Below, in pieces: positions 13,206 through 16,414 of a DNA stretch of 16,414 bases. Source of the stretch: Pseudolysobacter sp. (GTDB lineage: Bacteria > Pseudomonadota > Gammaproteobacteria > Xanthomonadales > Rhodanobacteraceae); NCBI GenBank assembly GCA_025351985.1, contig JANXUW010000462.1, forward strand, positions 1 through 16,414, in the 5' to 3' direction. A program made the translations under genes and the position numbers. The notes below the pieces were generated by a model, which ran no database searches, was not told the DNA's origin, and worked only from the letters and a program-made list of their open reading frames with translations. Each line of letters opens with the position of its first letter. The first letter of the stretch is position 1.

Positions 13206-13859
13206 TCAGCCTCGCGGCAAATCGCACGCATCACGCGCGAGTGCCGTGATTGCTGCCCAATCGCCAGCAGTCACCAATTCAGCCGGCGTCAGCCACGAAC
13301 CACCGACACAAAGCACGTTCGACAGTGCGAGATAGGATGCTGCTTTGGTCACGCTGATGCCGCCGGTCGGGCAAAATTTCACTTGCGGTATCGGTCCGCT
13401 GAGCGCGCGCAGATACGGAGCGCCGCCGGCAACTTCGGCGGGGAAAAATTTCTGCAGCCGATAACCGCGTTCCAGCAGCAGCATCGCCTCGGAGGCGCTT
13501 GCCGATCCGGGTAGGTACGGCAGCGCGATATCTTCGGCCGCCGCGAGCAAGCTCGGGGTGATGCCGGGTGATACCGCAAACCGTGCGCCAGCGTTTTCCG
13601 CAGCCTGCAAATCCTGCGGCGAAAGGATCGTGCCGGCGCCGACCACGGCGCCTTCGACATTGGCCGCGACCGCGCGGATCGCATCCAGCGCAACCTTGCT
13701 GCGTAAAGTGATTTCGATCGCGCGAATGCCGCCCGCGACCAGCGCTTGCGCGAGCGGTATCGCATCGTTCAGGCGCTCGATCACGACCACCGCGATCACC
13801 GGCGCGAGCCGCATCGTGATCTCGATTTGCTGCTGTTTTTGTTCGATGGCGGAACTCAT
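13206..13859 (-). CDS. eda: KDPG aldolase, last step of the Entner-Doudoroff pathway
   Basis: The 217-residue cytoplasmic enzyme splits 2-keto-3-deoxy-6-phosphogluconate into pyruvate and glyceraldehyde 3-phosphate. The Schiff-base lysine is Lys137 in RLQKFFPAE. Glu49 in AIEITLRS is the general acid/base. The phosphate-binding CPTGGIS (163-169) and GGSWL (186-190) are present, and the length is normal for the trimeric class I family. Its ATG (13859-13857) overlaps the edd stop in an ATGA arrangement, which indicates translational coupling. Family members can also cleave 4-hydroxy-2-oxoglutarate. No clear intrinsic terminator follows. Confidence 0.97.
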   Translation of the reverse strand: MSSAIEQKQQQIEITMRLAPVIAVVVIERLNDAIPLAQALVAGGIRAIEITLRSKVALDAIRAVAANVEGAVVGAGTILSPQDLQAAENAGARFAVSPGITPSLLAAAEDIALPYLPGSASASEAMLLLERGYRLQKFFPAEVAGGAPYLRALSGPIPQVKFCPTGGISVTKAASYLALSNVLCVGGSWLTPAELVTAGDWAAITALARDACDLPRG

Positions 13860-15712
13860 GCGGATTCTCCAAAAGTGTGTTCGGCAACGGCACTCGCGCC
13901 GAAAACGCTGGCACCCGTGTCGGCGCTGCCGGCGATGCGACGGAACATCGCAAACAGTTCGCGACCGACGCCGCAGTGATGTCCATCGACGTTCGAAATC
14001 GCCGCGCCGCGCGTCTGCCAGATGTCGGCATCGACCAGTACTTCAAGCGTGCCGGCATGCGCATCGATACGGATCATATCGCCGTTATGAATTTTCGCGA
14101 TCGGCCCACCGCAGATTGCTTCAGGCGTGACGTGAATCGCCGCGGGTACCTTGCCCGACGCGCCCGACATGCGTCCGTCGGTGACGAGCGCGACGCGGTG
14201 GCCGCGCGCCTGCAGCACCGCCAATGTCGGCGTGAGTTTGTGCAACTCCGGCATGCCGTTCGCGCGCGGTCCCTGGAAACGCACCACGGCAACGAAATCG
14301 CGATCGAGTTCGCCGCGCTCGAACGCGCCGCGCACCTGATCCTGATCGTCGAACACGAGTGCCGGCGCTTCGATGAGGTAACGGTCGTCCGGCACCGATG
14401 CGACCTTGATGACCGCGCGGCCGAGATTGCCTTGCAGCATCATCAGGCCGCCATCGGGACGGAACGGATCGGCCGCGCCGCGCAATACGCTGGCATCGAG
14501 TGTCTGCGCGGGCGCCGGCAGCCATTCGATGACGTTGTCGATGCCGAGTTGCGCCTGTTTTGCATAACGATCGAGGCCGGCACCGATGATCGTATTGACG
14601 TCACCGTGCAGCAGTCCGGCACCTAGCAATTGCGCAATCAGGAAACCCATGCCGCCGGCCTGATGAAACTGGTTCACGTCGGCGCTGCCGTTCGGATAGA
14701 CACGCGCGAGCAGCGGTATCACGCCGGCCAGATCGCCGAAATCTTCCCAGCGCAAATCGACACCCGCCGCGTGCGCAATCGCCACCAGATGCAGTAGGTG
14801 ATTGGTCGAACCGCCGGTCGCATGCAGGCCGATCACGCCGTTGATAATCGCCTTCTCGTCGATGATTTCGCCGACCGGAATGTATTCCGATCCGAGCGCG
14901 GTGATCGCGGCCGCGCGCTGTGTCGCCGCGATCGTCATCGCCTCGCGCAACGGCGTATTCGGATTCACGAAACTCGCGCAGGGCAGGTGCAGGCCCATGA
15001 TCTCCATCAGCATCTGGTTCGAGTTGGCGGTGCCGTAAAACGTACACGTACCGGGCGCGTGATACGACTGCGCTTCGGCTTCCAGCAGCTCGGCGCGCGT
15101 CGCCTTGCCTTCGGCGTAGAGCTGGCGCACCTTGCCTTTTTGATCGTTCGAAATGCCGCTCGGCATCGGTCCGGCCGGAATGAAAATCGCCGGCAGGTGG
15201 CCGAAACTCAGCGCCGCGATCAGCAGCCCTGGCACGATCTTGTCGCAGATACCGAGGAACAACGCGGCATCGAACATGTCGTGCGACAGCGCGATCGCCG
15301 CCGACATCGCGATGACGTCGCGCGAGAACAGCGACAACTCCATGCCGGCGCGGCCCTGGGTCACACCGTCGCACATCGCCGGCACGCCGCCGGCTACTTG
15401 CGCGGTGGCACCGACTTCGCGAGCGGCGCGTTTGATCAGGTCGGGATACGTCGCATACGGTTGATGCGCCGAGAGCATGTCGTTATAGGCGGTGATGATC
15501 GCGATGTTCGGCGCGTGGCCGCTGCGCAACGCGTTTTTGTCCGGTGCGGCGGACGCGGCAAAACCGTGCGCGAGATTGCCGCAGGCGAGGTGACCGCGCC
15601 GCGGCCCGGTTTCACGCGCTGCATTTATTTTTGCCAGATACGCCGCACGCGACCCGCGGCTGCGCGCGATCAGGCGTTCGGTGACGGTGGCGACGACGGG
15701 GTTCAGTGACAT
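13856..15712 (-). CDS. edd: 6-phosphogluconate dehydratase
   Basis: The 618-residue enzyme dehydrates 6-phosphogluconate to KDPG and is the committed step of the Entner-Doudoroff route. It belongs to the IlvD/Edd family of iron-sulfur dehydratases. [14 protein letters not shown] (73-86), [10 protein letters not shown] with Cys114, GICDKIVPG with Cys156 and [11 protein letters not shown] are the expected cluster and active-site motifs. [23 protein letters not shown] matches the C-terminal domain. ATG 15712 has GGAGA six bases upstream and starts the usual [15 protein letters not shown]; the frame is open further, to 15901, but only into the pgl shadow. It overlaps eda by four bases and lies 37 bases after pgl. 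Confidence 0.97.
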   Translation of the reverse strand: MSLNPVVATVTERLIARSRGSRAAYLAKINAARETGPRRGHLACGNLAHGFAASAAPDKNALRSGHAPNIAIITAYNDMLSAHQPYATYPDLIKRAAREVGATAQVAGGVPAMCDGVTQGRAGMELSLFSRDVIAMSAAIALSHDMFDAALFLGICDKIVPGLLIAALSFGHLPAIFIPAGPMPSGISNDQKGKVRQLYAEGKATRAELLEAEAQSYHAPGTCTFYGTANSNQMLMEIMGLHLPCASFVNPNTPLREAMTIAATQRAAAITALGSEYIPVGEIIDEKAIINGVIGLHATGGSTNHLLHLVAIAHAAGVDLRWEDFGDLAGVIPLLARVYPNGSADVNQFHQAGGMGFLIAQLLGAGLLHGDVNTIIGAGLDRYAKQAQLGIDNVIEWLPAPAQTLDASVLRGAADPFRPDGGLMMLQGNLGRAVIKVASVPDDRYLIEAPALVFDDQDQVRGAFERGELDRDFVAVVRFQGPRANGMPELHKLTPTLAVLQARGHRVALVTDGRMSGASGKVPAAIHVTPEAICGGPIAKIHNGDMIRIDAHAGTLEVLVDADIWQTRGAAISNVDGHHCGVGRELFAMFRRIAGSADTGASVFGASAVAEHTFGESA

Positions 15713-15749
15713 GTTTTTCTCCGCAGCAATTCGATACTCGCGCTCGGCT

Positions 15750-16414
15750 TCAAGCGCACCAGAAAACCTGTATCGGCGATCTCGCGTGATCCAGCACGAC
15801 GCGCATCGGGCTTGTCGCCAGCGGGCCCTGCGACGCGATAACCTGCGCAAACACCGCACGTTTCTTGTCGCCCTGAATATGCAGATACACGATACGCGCA
15901 TCGAGCACGGTCGGCATGCTCAAAGTGATGCGCGGCTCGCCCGCGTCCGGCGCGCGCATCGATAAAACCTGCGCCGTACCGTGCAGATCGAGCGCTTGCG
16001 CGAGGCGATCGCCGCCCGGAAAAAACGACGCGGTGTGACCGTCCTCGCCAAGCCCAAGCACCACCGCATCGAACGGCAATGGCAATGCCGCGATGCGCGC
16101 GGCGATGCGCGGCAGTCCGGTTTCCGGATCGGGCGCATCGCAATACAGCGGTACGAACAGCGCCGTCGCGGCGTGATTTTGCAGCAGGTTTTCGCGCAAC
16201 AGGCGAGCGTTGGAACGCGTATCGTCGGGCGCCACCCAGCGCTCGTCGACCAAGGTCACGGTGACTCGGCTCCAGTCCAGCGCTTGTTGCGAAAGCTCGC
16301 GCATGAATTCGCGCGGCGTGGTGCCGCCGGACAGCGCGAGCACGGCAGTTCCGCGCGCAGTCAGGCTACGACGCAGATCGTCCGCCACGCTTTTCGCCAA
16401 TGCGTTTGCGAGTG
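15750..16414 (-). CDS. pgl: 6-phosphogluconolactonase (N-terminus off window)
   Basis: About 221 codons of a DevB/SOL-type lactonase are visible; it hydrolyses 6-phosphogluconolactone to 6-phosphogluconate. Motifs are [53 protein letters not shown] and [11 protein letters not shown]. The frame remains open to the right edge with plausible sequence ([13 protein letters not shown]), so the TTG at 16400 is internal and the start lies outside. Only a few to twenty residues should be missing, as the family is about 230-250 long. Gene order pgl-edd-eda with short gaps indicates an operon; zwf or another hexose gene may lie upstream. Confidence 0.95.
   Translation of the reverse strand, partial: LANALAKSVADDLRRSLTARGTAVLALSGGTTPREFMRELSQQALDWSRVTVTLVDERWVAPDDTRSNARLLRENLLQNHAATALFVPLYCDAPDPETGLPRIAARIAALPLPFDAVVLGLGEDGHTASFFPGGDRLAQALDLHGTAQVLSMRAPDAGEPRITLSMPTVLDARIVYLHIQGDKKRAVFAQVIASQGPLATSPMRVVLDHARSPIQVFWCA

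Noticed and set aside
14798..15709. 303-codon plus-strand frame opposite edd
   Set aside because: Arg/His-rich antisense frame; edd is intact on the other strand.

Overview
The window reads as the chromosome of a GC-rich gammaproteobacterium, most likely in the Xanthomonadales/Lysobacterales (Rhodanobacteraceae or Xanthomonadaceae). Supporting signs are the Xanthomonas/Caulobacter-type TonB-dependent receptor, the FHS-family sugar permease with an FVTWLNGPLI segment, the YajD-type HNH protein and a complete pgl-edd-eda Entner-Doudoroff block. This taxonomic call is inference from protein style; no rRNA or other phylogenetic marker is present. No tRNA, rRNA, CRISPR array, insertion sequence or phage gene was found.

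Layout. (1) 1-1735, minus: a large secreted right-handed beta-helix protein whose C-terminus runs off the left edge, with four clear copies of a 17-residue glycine/asparagine-rich motif. (2) 2078-2596, plus: a small stand-alone SET-domain lysine methyltransferase with a basic Lys/Ala tail, convergent with (3) 2633-3007, minus: a YajD-family HNH protein. (4) 3139-9659, minus: a sugar-uptake block read in the order glucokinase-family kinase, TonB-dependent receptor, GH20 beta-N-acetylhexosaminidase lipoprotein. (5) 10157-12734, plus, divergent from the kinase: an FHS/MFS sugar:proton symporter and a LacI-family repressor. (6) 12787-13089, minus: a small exported protein with its own terminator. 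(7) 13206-16414, minus: eda, edd and pgl, with pgl cut by the right edge.

Blocks 4, 5 and 7 fit one carbohydrate route. The receptor would import an oligosaccharide through the outer membrane, the lipoprotein would release GlcNAc or a related amino sugar, the permease would carry the monosaccharide across the inner membrane, and the kinase would phosphorylate it. The Entner-Doudoroff enzymes would process glucose-derived carbon. The 497-base divergent region between kinase and permease holds a perfect 14-bp palindrome (TGACAACGTTGTCA) overlapping a -35 element of the kinase promoter, and a near-copy (12 of 14) on the permease side. The neighbouring LacI protein is the obvious candidate to bind both. 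The kinase has Gln where E. coli glucokinase has the sugar-contacting His160, so its substrate may not be glucose. The absence of nagA/nagB from the window leaves the true substrate open.

No wholly new system is evident. The best leads are the operator pair, the altered sugar-binding motif of the kinase, and the SET methyltransferase.
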